A stretch of DNA of 64,000 bases, from contig NC_051094.1 of the NCBI RefSeq assembly GCF_901709675.1, forward strand, positions 746,001 to 810,000. The letters are read 5' to 3'. This document shows, piece after piece, positions 26,065 to 37,300 of the stretch. Origin of the DNA: Syngnathus acus (Eukaryota > Chordata > Actinopteri > Syngnathiformes > Syngnathidae). The notes below the pieces were generated by a model. It was not told where the DNA came from. It searched no databases and saw nothing but the letters and a program-made list of their open reading frames with translations. Within the stretch, counting starts at the first letter, position 1. The number at the start of each line of letters is the position of its first letter. Position numbers and translations under genes: made by a program.

Positions 26065-27340
26065 TGGCCTAGCTCCGCCTGTGGTTAGAGCTCCAGCCTG
26101 ATAACAACATTAGCTAACTTGCTAGGTCAACATATCACTCAGGGGCTTGATGATAATTTGATGCTCTTTTCTGAAAAAGGAAAAACTCTTCACTTCCACA
26201 TTCCCACTCAATTTTTCACCAGTCAAGGGGGGGATTCGATCCGACAGCCCTTCTGATTGCGAGCTCATTCTCTTGCTGTCAGGACATCGCCATCCATCCC
26301 CGTTGCCTTCGACTTAACGCATCCATTTAAACCATGTGACAAGATCTGCCCGCTCGTATTATCCTGAAACGTGTATTTATTGATTTTCATCTTTTCCGAG
26401 TGCGTGGATGTGGCCCGTCTGTTGACACACCGACACTTGCCATTTGGCTAGTCCAGCAAACTAGCGCTTGCCTCAGTTATTCATGAGCCATCTGCTTGGG
26501 CCAGTTCTGTGTCACGTGTGTCAAACAGGACCTCATCTGTGCCCTCCCCCTCATCTCCAATCCGGCCATCTAATTGTGTCCTCATCTGCATTCCAACCCC
26601 GCAAATGTGCCCATTCGGTGTCCCAAATAACCTGCGTGCTTCTTCTTTTGAAGCGAGTTATATCAATGGATATTTGTGTCTGGGATCTAACTCCAAATAT
26701 ATTTTCCACTTTAACTGGAAGAAAAATACTTACCTCCAAGTAGTGATGAAGAACCATGTGAAATAACGTACGTGTCTTCCATGATCACAACCTCCTCTAT
26801 GAGAATTTGACCTTCCGAACAATCGTTCCGGAATAGTCAATTTCTTGCCTTTATATTACATTTTCACAGTTATATAGAAGAGTTCAAAGGAAACTTCCTT
26901 CCAATATACTTCCAGTTCCTTCCCCGCGTAATCCTCACTCAAATGTCAAAAACCGTGAATTTCAAAGATTAGTTTTGTGTTACTTCTCAGCTTTGACAAA
27001 ATCACTCTTGCTTCTGCAGAGCTGAAACTCGAGAATTAATGGATCTGTCAGAAACATTCAAGCATCGCAAAGATTTCTTTTTCGTACATTAATTGAAGTC
27101 AATATTGTTTTATATTTCATTTGTATATATCGGGGCCGGCTCGACCGTTGAAAACGCTAAGAGTGTTGTGGACTTTAGGGGGCAGCAAAAATCAGGTGAA
27201 AATTCACCTTCAATAGAATTATATTCAAATGAATAATTGCTATTCACTCTTTACGTTCATTTATTGAATAGTTAAAAATTGTGTGAAAAAAATTTAAATC
27301 GTGGATGGAGGGGGCATATAATATAATATATGTATATATA

Positions 27341-28254
27341 TACCGTTTTTTTCCGTGTATAATACGCCCCCATGTATAATACGCACCCTAACAATGGCAT
27401 GTTGATGCTGGAAAAAAGCCTGTACCCATGTATAATACGCACCCAATTATTATTATTATTTTTTTTTTTTAAGTCCCAATGATCGTCACACACGCAGGGA
27501 GGCAATGGGTCCCATTTTTATAGTCTTTGGTATGGTCCTAACTAGGCTGGATGTATTTTTTTGTTGGCGTTGATTTCTCCGACTGCCCATAAAGGCACCA
27601 CCGCGATCAGATGAAAAGAGAGGAAAGAGACGTGCGGACATGTGAAAAAGGCGGCTCTGTATGGGAGAGACGTTGAAGAGGAATAAAAACACCCTTGGAA
27701 ACCAAAACTTGCCCCTCGTCGTGACTCGGAGCCGCAACAAATGTTTCGGATTTGTGTAGGGTACATTGTGACAGCAAACGAGCAGGTGATCGAGCAAGCG
27801 TCTGATACGAGAGCATTGCGTTCGTATGGAGCGTGTTTGAAGTGAACAGCAGAGACGAAAGGAACAAGGCAAAGTGTTGTGAAATAAAATATTACCTGTA
27901 ATACGCATTTTGTTATTTGCTGATTGTATTAAACTATCACATTCAATGTCAGTCAAGAAGAGAAGAGGACTATTATCCCTTCTTTGACGAAATGACCAGA
28001 GCACAGTACAAACACACTATTGTTCTTTCGGTATTTATTCAACCCACATTCTTTCACAACATGACAAGAAGAGAACAATACATAAATCAATACTCGTACC
28101 AGTACCATGATTTTCTTAAAAAAAAAAAAAAAAAAAAAAAATTAAATTAAAAAAAATTTTTAAAAAAAAATTGTACCCATGTATAATGCGCACCCCAGAT
28201 TTTAGGACAATAAATTAGTTAAATTTTGCGTATTATACACGGAAAAAAACGGTA
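27341..28254. mobile_element. 914-bp non-autonomous DNA transposon with 27-bp terminal inverted repeats, TA-flanked
   Basis: The left end 27341-27367 and the right end 28228-28254 are perfect reverse complements over 27 bp (TACCGTTTTTTTCCGTGTAT and on to ATACGC). The outermost bases are TA at both ends, consistent with a TA target duplication. The core TGTATAATACGC occurs at 27356 and again 17 bp later at 27373, and again at 27429. A one-base variant (TGTATAATGCGC) lies at 28180, near the right end. The interior has a 172-aa minus-strand ORF (27486-28004) with no transposase motif that I can see, and a long A run (28118-28171). It is therefore probably a non-autonomous element mobilised in trans. 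Superfamily is not certain; TA flanks fit Tc1/mariner-like elements among others. Confidence 0.85.
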
Positions 28255-29559
28255 TATTCTCTAGCCTAGAACGCCCCATCGGCTCGGGCCGAGTATTCGT
28301 ATATTCCCCACATTTGTCAAGAAGTGGTAATGACGTCTCGAAGGGTCAAACATGATGGACTTCCATAATTAGCTATCAAACCTTTCTACAAGGTTTTAAT
28401 TGCATCGAGCAAGAGCAACATATACCATTTGCTGAGGCATATTTACAGCATGCGGTGTTTGTTTACAATCAGCGCCAGAAGGTGGCGAGCCCTTGTTGAT
28501 ATGCCGGAGCGAGAAAACAAATGTGCACCGATAAAGCGTGCAGCAATAAGCCATGACAACAAAGGTTGTGCGGTCCTTGTAACATTTTTGTCTAATCAAG
28601 GTATGAATGAAAATCGTAAGATGGCTAAAATGACCCCTACGTGACCCGTTTAGTCGTCAGTAATAGTCGAATGAGAAATAAGGGCTTACCTTGCCTTTAT
28701 CTGAAATAGTTTCTCGAATATATGCAGATGATGGAAACAATCCCGACAGAGGCGTAAAGGAATCGCAAGTACTATATGAAATACAAGGCTGCCAATGTAC
28801 GATTCGGGGAAAAGGGTCAGGAGGTCCCGGTGGAGAAGAATGTGTTTCATCTTTGACAGATATGTGGCTTCCACTCGGGGGCTGGGCTGATGAGACTGTC
28901 ATGTTAGCCACCCTCGCCCAATCCCTGGCGTGTCTATGATGGACTGGCAGCTCTCTATACTATCCCGGCGTGACCTTTGTCTACTTTGGGGCTTGGTGGA
29001 AAATGCTTGTTGTGTTGTTTTACACGGGGACAAATGAGAGTTTGTCTGCATGTAATCACAAGCAGACAAGTGGGATTTTCGAATGAAAGTCATCCTGAGA
29101 AGTTACAAAATACTATTTTGGGATCACAGTTTCAAACAAGTGTGGGAATTTGGCTCCAAATAAACGGGTTTCTCAGGCTGTCACATTTGAAAACGGCTCC
29201 CTGAAATGGTATCCTCATCGTCCTGACGCTACCCACTCCTCTTATGCTGCAGGGCTGGTGTCAGTGTGAGTTGAAGTGTTTCTATGCATACGGTAACAAC
29301 ACGCCTGCAGCAAATATTGCGTGGAATTTATGCAGCGCTCGACAGCAAAGATGTAATTCACCTATATAATCCGGCCTCAGACCTTTTCCATGAGGCAGAT
29401 TTACGTTAGTCTGGACTGAGAAAACAATCCACTATTACACAAAGTAATGAATTGTACAAATTGTTCCAAAAAGACCCAATTTGTGTCGTACTTCACATAG
29501 CTCCCCATCCAACGGCCAGCGTGGGATCAATTTCTGCTCACTGTGTGATCTGAGAGTGA

Positions 29560-29640
29560 TCTGGCTTTCACCCAAGTCAGCTGGCATAAGCTCCAACCCT
29601 TGCGGTGACCCTGAACGGGATAAGCGCTCCACCCTTTGAT
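29560..29640 (+). mobile_element. Decayed LINE/SINE 3' tail
   Basis: GTCAGCTGGCATAAGCTCCA, then CCTTGCGGTGACCCTGAACG and GGATAAGCGCTCCA follow the order of the widespread fish retroposon tail (CAGCTGGGATAGGCTCCAG..GCGACCCT..GGATAAGCG). It is better preserved than the copy at 18735-18790. No ORF is attached. Confidence 0.55.
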
Positions 29641-30294
29641 CAGATGAATAGCAGCACATCATGGCCATACAGTTTAGAAATTCTCCTGTCAATCAAAATG
29701 ACTGAAGTATGGTCATACCCCGCCCGCGAATCTGTCCTCGACTGCCAGGGTCCGTTTGTAAATAGCGTTAAGGGCGCCAAGCTATGTACTTTAAGAGGAA
29801 GGACCGGCCTCTAGTGTCAGTCAAGAGGAAACAAAAGAGGCTCGTCTGCTCACGTTGAGTGATGATCGTCGTCGTACGAAGCGATAGCTCTCTGAAGATA
29901 CGCCACCGGCGGGGTCTCGAGACGGGGAGCTCGTGCTCCAAAGCATGTTTTGACACGGCAGATAGGTTGAGATTAAGTGTTGAAAACAAAACTGGCACAA
30001 GACGATAAGGAATACATTTTTACAACCTTGCCGTTGTATTTTTAGACTGAGCATCAACAGCGGCGGTAAAAACAAACAGACAGATATCAAGAAAGAAAAA
30101 AAAACAGTGCCCTTAGTTCCTTCCTGTACATCGAAATCAAAGGTAAAGAATTGAGTTTTGTTGTCCAAACACAAGCCTGATAAAATCGTGTCTGTTCTGA
30201 GAGAATGGTAGAGTTTGGTTTGGCGCCGCATGGCTCGGTTTGGAATATCGAGCCCTGATCTGGCTTGTTTATTGGACCATCAGCGTTTTTAGTG

Positions 30295-30459
30295 CAGGGG
30301 TGTCAAGCTCATTTTTGTCGTAGTTATAGTTTCCATCGCTATCTAGCAATATCGCTTTTTTTTTTTTTAAAGTGAAGACAAATTACAATTTTAGTATTGA
30401 CACATGGATTGGACAAAATGATGTATCTGGCCCCCAGGCCTTGACTTTGACACCTACTG
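30295..30459. mobile_element. 165-bp hAT-like non-autonomous element
   Basis: The left end CAGGGGTGTCAA and the right end TTGACACCTACTG are near-perfect terminal inverted repeats of the CAGGGGTG type seen in hAT elements. The element is flanked by the direct repeat TTTAGTG (30288-30294 and 30460-30466), close to the 8-bp duplication expected of hAT insertion. The interior is non-coding and contains a T run. Confidence 0.72.
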
Positions 30460-32064
30460 TTTAGTGGAACCAGGATACTGGACCAGGTCACCTCGAGTGG
30501 GTTACTATGATGGATTTTATTTTGGGTTTACAAACTTATGAGTACATAGGCGGTTTTGCTTCCTTGTTTTGATAATGACATACCATAATATTGGTATACA
30601 GAATATTTTGATAGCCTGAGACATTGAAGTGACTGCGCTGGCATAATTGTGATGGAGTTGACGACATTGTGTGCCTAACGCTGTCATTTAAACAGATGCT
30701 GACAAAGACAGGGCGTAATACGCCCAGAGCAGAGGAAAGCTGACTTTGACATGCGACGCGTGGGTGGAAATAGCCTGTTAATGAATAGACAGCAGAGAGG
30801 CGTTACGGTAGAGGAGCTACACGGAGCGTGCTGTGCGGTGAAATATTGCTATTGTTAGGCACCGCTGGGAGAAAAAGTGCTGCGATGCAGAAAGAATGTA
30901 AAGTCTTGACAGCTTTACGGTGGCAGGCTGACGGCCGAGCCAGGCGATTGGAGGCAAATTGCGCAGGAGGCCTTCTGTCGGGCCACACCGGGGCTCGCTT
31001 TAACAAGTTCACAAATGAGCTGCGCCCGCCGCTATACGTACGTTGCAGGGAAATGAGAAGAGATGGACGGAAGGCTGAGTACGACTTTTTTGTCACGGCA
31101 GCTGTCGTGACTGCAAGCAAGCCTGGCGTTCAAACGCATGAATGGCAGGGGATGGTAGAACATGTCAGCTCCAGCCACACATGGAAATCCAAATTCAAAA
31201 TCCAGTCAAAAAACAAACAGGTGGTTTTACATTCCACCCATACTGTGCGTTTCTATGCAGCAAGGTCAGCCAATGGCGCCCAAGCACAATGAATTCCTAC
31301 AAATGCAAATGCCTTGAGGGCAAGTTATGCTGGAAGACAATGTAAGACATCTCTTGGCCACCGAGGGTTGGAGCTACGATTTGATTTGGAAACTACGGAA
31401 GCCTGGAGCTGCCAATGTGCCGTAAACATTTTAGAGCGGGCTATTTCGGTTCAACGTACTGTCGAGTCGTTCAACCGTATTTGGTCAAACAGAGTCAATG
31501 CGCAAAACAAAGCATTTTTATCTTTATCATACTAAGTAGTTGACCTCATTGTAAGTATACAATGTTTATTTTAGCATTTAGCTCATTTTTTACCAGAATC
31601 TTCAAAAACGTTCCAACGACTGCAGTACGTTTGAACGACATAGCCCAGTCCGAAAAATCTTACTCCACATCGGTAGTTCCACACTTGTAAAGGCAAACGC
31701 TGAGCATTGTTTTCATTTGGACCCCGAGCATCGATATGAAAGCTTATCTCCCTGGGAAAGACGGTTATTTCTGTCTACCATATTAGAATAGGCATCTTTC
31801 ACATAATAAACAACAGGCCACGGTTGTCAATGAATCCACTTTGACGCTTTGTTTGTGTTACTTATAGGTTAGCAGGCAGCTGGGAGAGAATGAGTCCCTT
31901 GATTCAAACGTTATGAAGATTACGACACTATCAAAGCAAAACAAGCGATTTATACTTTGTTGACTTGGTCAATGGAGCAATGTTCGTTCAAATGTCTTTC
32001 TGCAATGAAAAAGGTCCAAGGAAGCATTTTTTGCTAATAGGCTTGCTGTGTTTTGTCTTTTCAG

Positions 32065-33446
32065 GGGGGCGGCTACTGGTTGTGTTCATGTGGCTGAACT
32101 TTGCACGTCAAAGTGCCAGCTGCCCAGCCAAGTGCGTATGCTACAGTGAACCCCGGCCCACCGTCGCATGCCAGCAACAAGGACTCTTTTCCATCCCTAC
32201 TGAGATTCCGGTGCGGAGCCAGCGAATCTTCCTCCAGAGCAACAAGCTGACGGTTGTGAGATCCACAAGCTTCAGCTCTTGTCAAAATCTTACCGTCCTG
32301 TGGCTCTACTCGAACAACATTAGCCACATCGAGGCCGGCGCCTTCTACGGCTTGGAGAAACTGGAGGAACTGGACATCGGGGACAACGGGAACCTTCGCA
32401 CAATCAGCCCGACGGCCTTCCGAGGCTTAACCAAGCTGCACACGCTTCACCTGCACAGGTGCGGCTTATCCGAGCTGCCCGTGGGTGTATTCCGAGGAAT
32501 GTTCTCCCTACAGTACCTTTACTTGCAGGATAATAACATTTTAACCCTGCATGACGACACTTTTCTGGACCTCGCCAACCTTACCTATCTCTACCTGCAC
32601 AATAACAAGATCAAAGTCGTGACTGACAACATGTTCCGTGGTTTGATCAATCTCGACCGCCTGCTGCTACACCAGAACCGTGTCATCTTTGTCCAAGCGA
32701 GGGCTTTCAGCGATCTGGCCAAGCTGAAATCCCTGTTTTTGTTTTTCAACAACCTCACCGTCTTGACGGGGGAAACCATGGAGCCGCTTAGCACCCTCCA
32801 GTACTTGCGCTTAAACGGTAACCAGTGGATTTGTGACTGTCGGGCCAGGACCCTGTGGGAGTGGTTCAAACGTTTCAAGGGTTCCAGCTCGGAGTTGGAG
32901 TGTGACGTTCCGGAATTCCTGGCAGGGAAGGATCTGAAGCGGCTAAAGAGCGAAGACTTGGAGGGATGTGTGGAAACGCCTCAAATCCAGACCAATCTCT
33001 TCAGCTCCAAGGCCCAATCCGGGAAGTTCCCCTCCACCGAAAACCCCCAAGGGGACACGATTCCTCGGTGCTGCCTCAGCGATACCGACAAATCCGCCAT
33101 CCTGTCCGGCAAGAGTCAGCGAATTACCAACAACCCCTTGAAGGAAAAGGAGAACATGTCCAAGACCAAATTGAAGGATCCGGAAAGAACCAAAAACGAC
33201 ACCCAGAACAAGCAGAACGACGGACCTCTTGGAACCTTATCCAACACCCTGGACCAGTCCCTGGAAAATATGAACCCTAACCTTATAGACAGTCTGGAAT
33301 CTTCTACAGTCTCAAGTAAAAAGAAAAAGAAGTGCTCCAAAAAGCCCAGATCAGACAGCCACTGCATCAAAGGCCGGGGGGCTACCTTGCAAGTGCTGCA
33401 CATTCTCCTCCTTCCCACCATCTGGATCTCACTAGCCATGTCTTAG
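32065..33446 (+). CDS. rtn4r: Reticulon-4 receptor (Nogo-66 receptor 1), main coding exon
   Basis: NgR1 is a GPI-anchored neuronal surface receptor for Nogo-66, MAG and OMgp. It signals through co-receptors to limit axon growth and plasticity. In the spliced 467-aa protein I see a signal peptide (about 1-26), an LRRNT cap (C27, C31, C33, C43), about eight leucine-rich repeats (about 58-258), an LRRCT cap (C264, C266, C287, C309) and the extra pair C80/C140. These cysteines fall at the residue numbers I recall for human NgR1. The late CC pair is at 343-344, against 335-336 in human. N-glycosylation sequons at N82 and N179 also match. A low-complexity stalk (310-425) is followed by a basic run K426-K430 and a hydrophobic tail (about 449-467) typical of a GPI signal. 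The motif FGTL-like LGTL, the SHC near the C-terminus and the CC pair favour rtn4r over rtn4rl1 and rtn4rl2. The acceptor is TTTTGTCTTTTCAG; a TAG stop ends the exon at 33446. Confidence 0.96.
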
Positions 33447-34135
33447 AACTCCAGTTATGATTCCAAATGCAGGACTGGAGATTGTGGAAGCTCATGACAA
33501 TGATAAGAGATGATGCAGGGCGTATCGAAAACAGACAGTGACTGAAAAGCGAGTTGATAAGCTCACCTGGCGAGGGCGAGGCAAGAAACGAGGGTGAAGC
33601 TAGAGTACGTTTAACAAAATGGATGCCTTTACAGAACATTACAGATATGATGTATATAATGAATCGGTGCCCAAAATTGTTTGTTCTCTATGTACTGAAC
33701 TGTGTGTGTCTAAGCTACATTTTGGAGATTTCCTCCCCCCCCCGTTTCCCACTTTAAAGCTTCGACCGCTTAGCGAGTGCACTATGAGACGGAAAAAAAA
33801 GAACAAAAACAAAAAAATGTACAAGCGATCTGACACAGTAAGCACACGATGAATGTTGGGTCCATTTAACGACAACTAAGGAACACCCCCCCCTCCCGTT
33901 ATTTATTGAAAGTGATGCATCAGTTGGGTAATGTTGTTTGTTATGTTCAAAAATGTTGTTTTCTCTTCCCCCATTTTTTGGTTTTATTTTCACAAGAGAA
34001 AGGATACGTATATGGGTAGCATTTGCCAAAGGAATGCTGCCAATTTATTTCTTGCAATGGAACCATAGATATGCATTTTATTTTCCTTGTGGACAAGTAT
34101 GAAAATAATATGAATAAAAATTCTTATTTCGTACA
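33447..34135 (+). other. rtn4r: Probable rtn4r 3' UTR
   Basis: Non-coding sequence between the TAG stop and the first convincing poly(A) signal. It contains a C-run (33737-33745), an A-rich stretch (33791-33818) and a Pumilio-type TGTATATA at 33651-33658. The end is inferred from the AATAAA at 34113-34118. A later AATAAA at 34261 could give a longer form. Confidence 0.55.
34113..34118 (+). terminator. Poly(A) signal AATAAA for rtn4r
   Basis: This is a canonical AATAAA about 670 nt after the stop codon. It is followed within about 30-45 nt by T/GT-rich sequence (TTTTGACAGCGTGGTC, then a T run), as expected of a downstream cleavage element. A second AATAAA lies at 34261-34266. Confidence 0.55.
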
Positions 34136-34220
34136 TCATTTTGACAGCGTGGTCTTTTTTGAGGATTATTCCGTGCCGCCATTTTACCATTTCCTTAAAT
34201 ACTGCCTTGGAGTCTAATCA

Positions 34221-34302
34221 TCAATCAGTAAGAATATTTAATATCATTAAAAGACTAAAAAATAAAGTAATCAATTAATAAGAATATTTAATATCATTAA
34301 AA
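34221..34302. repeat. 50-bp-period tandem duplication
   Basis: 34221-34252 and 34271-34302 are the same 32 bp with two differences; the shared core is AAGAATATTTAATATCATTA. It lies just past the inferred rtn4r 3' end. Confidence 0.85.
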
Positions 34303-37300
34303 AATGTTTTTACACAAATTACGGTCACATCTGATAAACAACTTTCCCACACTAAAACTTGTGCTCCTCCATCTCATCTGTACGTACTGATGACATAATA
34401 ATGATTCATATCAACGACGGGTGCTCTGGCTGTCTCAAGCAAATCAATGATTTGTGCTATCGTATGTCATTTTAAACAGGGTCGACATCTTTTCCATGCA
34501 GCATGTTTCGAAGCCGTTAGTGGCTGCTGCCTGAGGCAGCGTCATTAAATTTAGCATCTCATTAGAAATAGTTCTTCACTACCGCATCCCTTATCATCTG
34601 GGTTAAATTGTTCAGCTGTTTATATGTGATATTTTTCTAATGCAATAGCCATTATGACCCTGAATTCAGAAGAAGTCACCCCGCAGGCATCATAATAAAA
34701 CACAGTCGAGTACTCTTTCTATGCCTCGCGTACTGCAGATCAGACACATACCAAAATAATATACATAACAAATAACTTTTATCAAACGTGGCCTCGCTCC
34801 AATTCAAGTACTAAAATGAATGCTGCATTTCAGATGGTGTGGACATTGCAAGTAAATTCGACTCAAAATGAAAAACAAACGGAAATCAATCATACAGCCG
34901 AGAAAAAATACATCTGCATGACCTGCAGGCATGATACAAATACATACCTGAATAGAAAAACACTGAGACTGAAGCCGGGTAATTCATCCTGTTAGCAATT
35001 GCACTGAATTATTGATAGCAACTAATAATTAAAGGACACACAAATAGAAACTGCTTATGCAACGCACATTCCTTTACCGTCATGACGAGAAACGAATTCT
35101 TCCCAGTTAATAGACAGCACCGTGTCTGTCGCCATACTTAATAAAGCTCTTAAAAACCTCGCCTCTAATGGATAAATAAGTACGCGGCACTGTCTGGCGT
35201 TTAACAAATAAAATATGCTGGCCAGTGGCCATCATTTAGAAAAGACAAAGCTGTGGCTATTCTGGTGTCATAGGTTCAAAAGTCAACCGATTGGACGGGC
35301 CGGCTCCTTGTTCCATCGCCCTTGATTAATATGAATCCTGATGTAAACCTGAGAGGACATTATCCATTCAAGTAGGAAAATCAACAAGGATTGTAACTAT
35401 ACTTTAGTGACGGACACTGACGAGATTGTAAGCAGTTACCGCCCGAGTGGATCTGAGTAATTAGGTGTCACTATCACGAGTTTAAAAGAAAAAAAATCAC
35501 TGCTTGTTAATACAGTCGAGCTGACCGTGTTCTATCCCGACATGACCTACGCTGTACGGCCTGACATTTTACATAAAATGCAATTATTAAATCTGTCAGG
35601 ATTGCCGAGCGCATCACTTTTTCTGGCTTGACCCACTTGCATAAATCACACTAATATAGCATACCGCCTTGAAGAAAATATTTCTACAAAGCATATGCGC
35701 AATCGCGAGGTCTGTGAAATTGAAACGTTCTCACAGACACTTGGACTGAAAAAGCAGGAATAAGATTTGGAACGTTTGGCAAGGAACTGGATTCGTCCCT
35801 CACATCGGCAGCACATTGTGTTCTTGTTACTTTTCCTTCACATTCAAACTTTTGTATTTGTATGGGTTTCTTTTCGGTGCCTTTGTCGCGCATTTTTGGG
35901 GAAATAAAGTTTTTGCAGCAAGAAGTGAGTTTAAATCAAAGCTGTACTTTTTGTAAACAATGTCTCATATCGGAGCTAAGGCGACAAACTGAGACTAATA
36001 TTCCATAAATCTGAAATAAGAAGAAAATTCATTCCATCAGAATGTTCGGATTCGAGTCATACGTTGCCGTCATATTTGGGTGGCAACACTTAAATCAGGT
36101 TCAAAGTTCACAAGAAGGTTCACAAGGTGAACATTTCCAGTTCATGCTAATGTGTGAAAGATGTTTTACGGATAAGAAGAGCTTCTAAGCACAAAACACA
36201 CATTCCACGCCTTTTTCGACATGTCGCAAAAATGACCGACCTTCAACGCCTAATACAAATTTTTGCAGACATTCCGTGTCTTCTCCGGAACACATCAACC
36301 TTTGATCACAAGGCATTTTCTCCGAAAGCTTCAGTGAATGTGACTCAAATATTTCAGCTCAAACCTTAAGGCAAAGGCTTATGAGAAAGTTTCACTATAG
36401 ACGAAAGTGCCAGACTTCAACGTTTGCCTTTCTTTCTGCCTACTTCAGCATCCCTCTGTATTACTCACCGACTCCTCCCGCCCCCCCCCAGGGTGCTTAC
36501 GCTGAAATTTTTCAATTTTAAAAGATTTCAAAATTATAAGTCAAAAGCTAAAACTGAACACCACAACCAGTTTCCCCGACTGACTATGAAGAAAAATGAA
36601 TATGAATAATCAATGATTTCTTATTGTTTTAAAGGGCTTGGAGAATATCTCTGGAATGTTCTGAACTGTCAGAGTTGCATTAAGCAATATAGGGCGGGGC
36701 TGCCTGGGCACGTAGCGCAACTCCCAAAGCCGAATATTTGAACAAAATGTTCTTGGAGAAGCAGCTGTGCAGTGCAATCCAGTCGGCCACAACTGCGGTA
36801 AGACGTCATTTTTTGCCATTTCCCAAAACTGTTTCAATTACCCTTGTAGAAATGGAAAAACAAAGCCTCCTACCGCATATTTCTTCTTTTCCCTCCCAGA
36901 GCTCTTGGAAGTGGAATAGCGAGCCAAATGGAGAGCTGAGCCAATTCAAAGTGGTTCTGTGCGGTGCAGAAACATCATTTGACACGCTGTGATTGTGACC
37001 ATTGCGCTTCACGGCAGAAGTGAGGTGAGCGAGCGGTGTGATGCAGAAGGGATAATCTGGTCAACCATTTATGAGGACGGAGCCACTCATTATTTTTCCA
37101 ATCCTGTAGGATTTGTGGATACAGAAGGGCAATTTGTTCCCAATCCCGATTCATCCAAATTAATGCTGTACATATGTTGGCAGCCAGGCAGGCCTACGCT
37201 GAAGGACGGAGTGGCGATGAAAAAGGCAACCAGAAGCCGCGGCGCTTTTGCGGCAGCTTAGGCTGATAGCCAATCGGATTTGGTCTTGTCCACCTCGTGA

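Noticed and set aside
27486-28004. 172-codon minus-strand ORF inside the 914-bp element as a transposase
   Set aside because: No DDE/DDD-type arrangement, helix-turn-helix or zinc-finger pattern is visible, and it is far shorter than known transposases.
30828-31292. 154-codon + strand ORF before exon 2
   Set aside because: Random-looking composition, no domain, and lies inside the intron without good splice sites.
31965-32064. ATG at 31965 as the rtn4r start
   Set aside because: The family begins MK-T/R.. and needs the GG|RLL junction, supplied exactly by exon 1 at 1278-1299 with consensus donor and acceptor.
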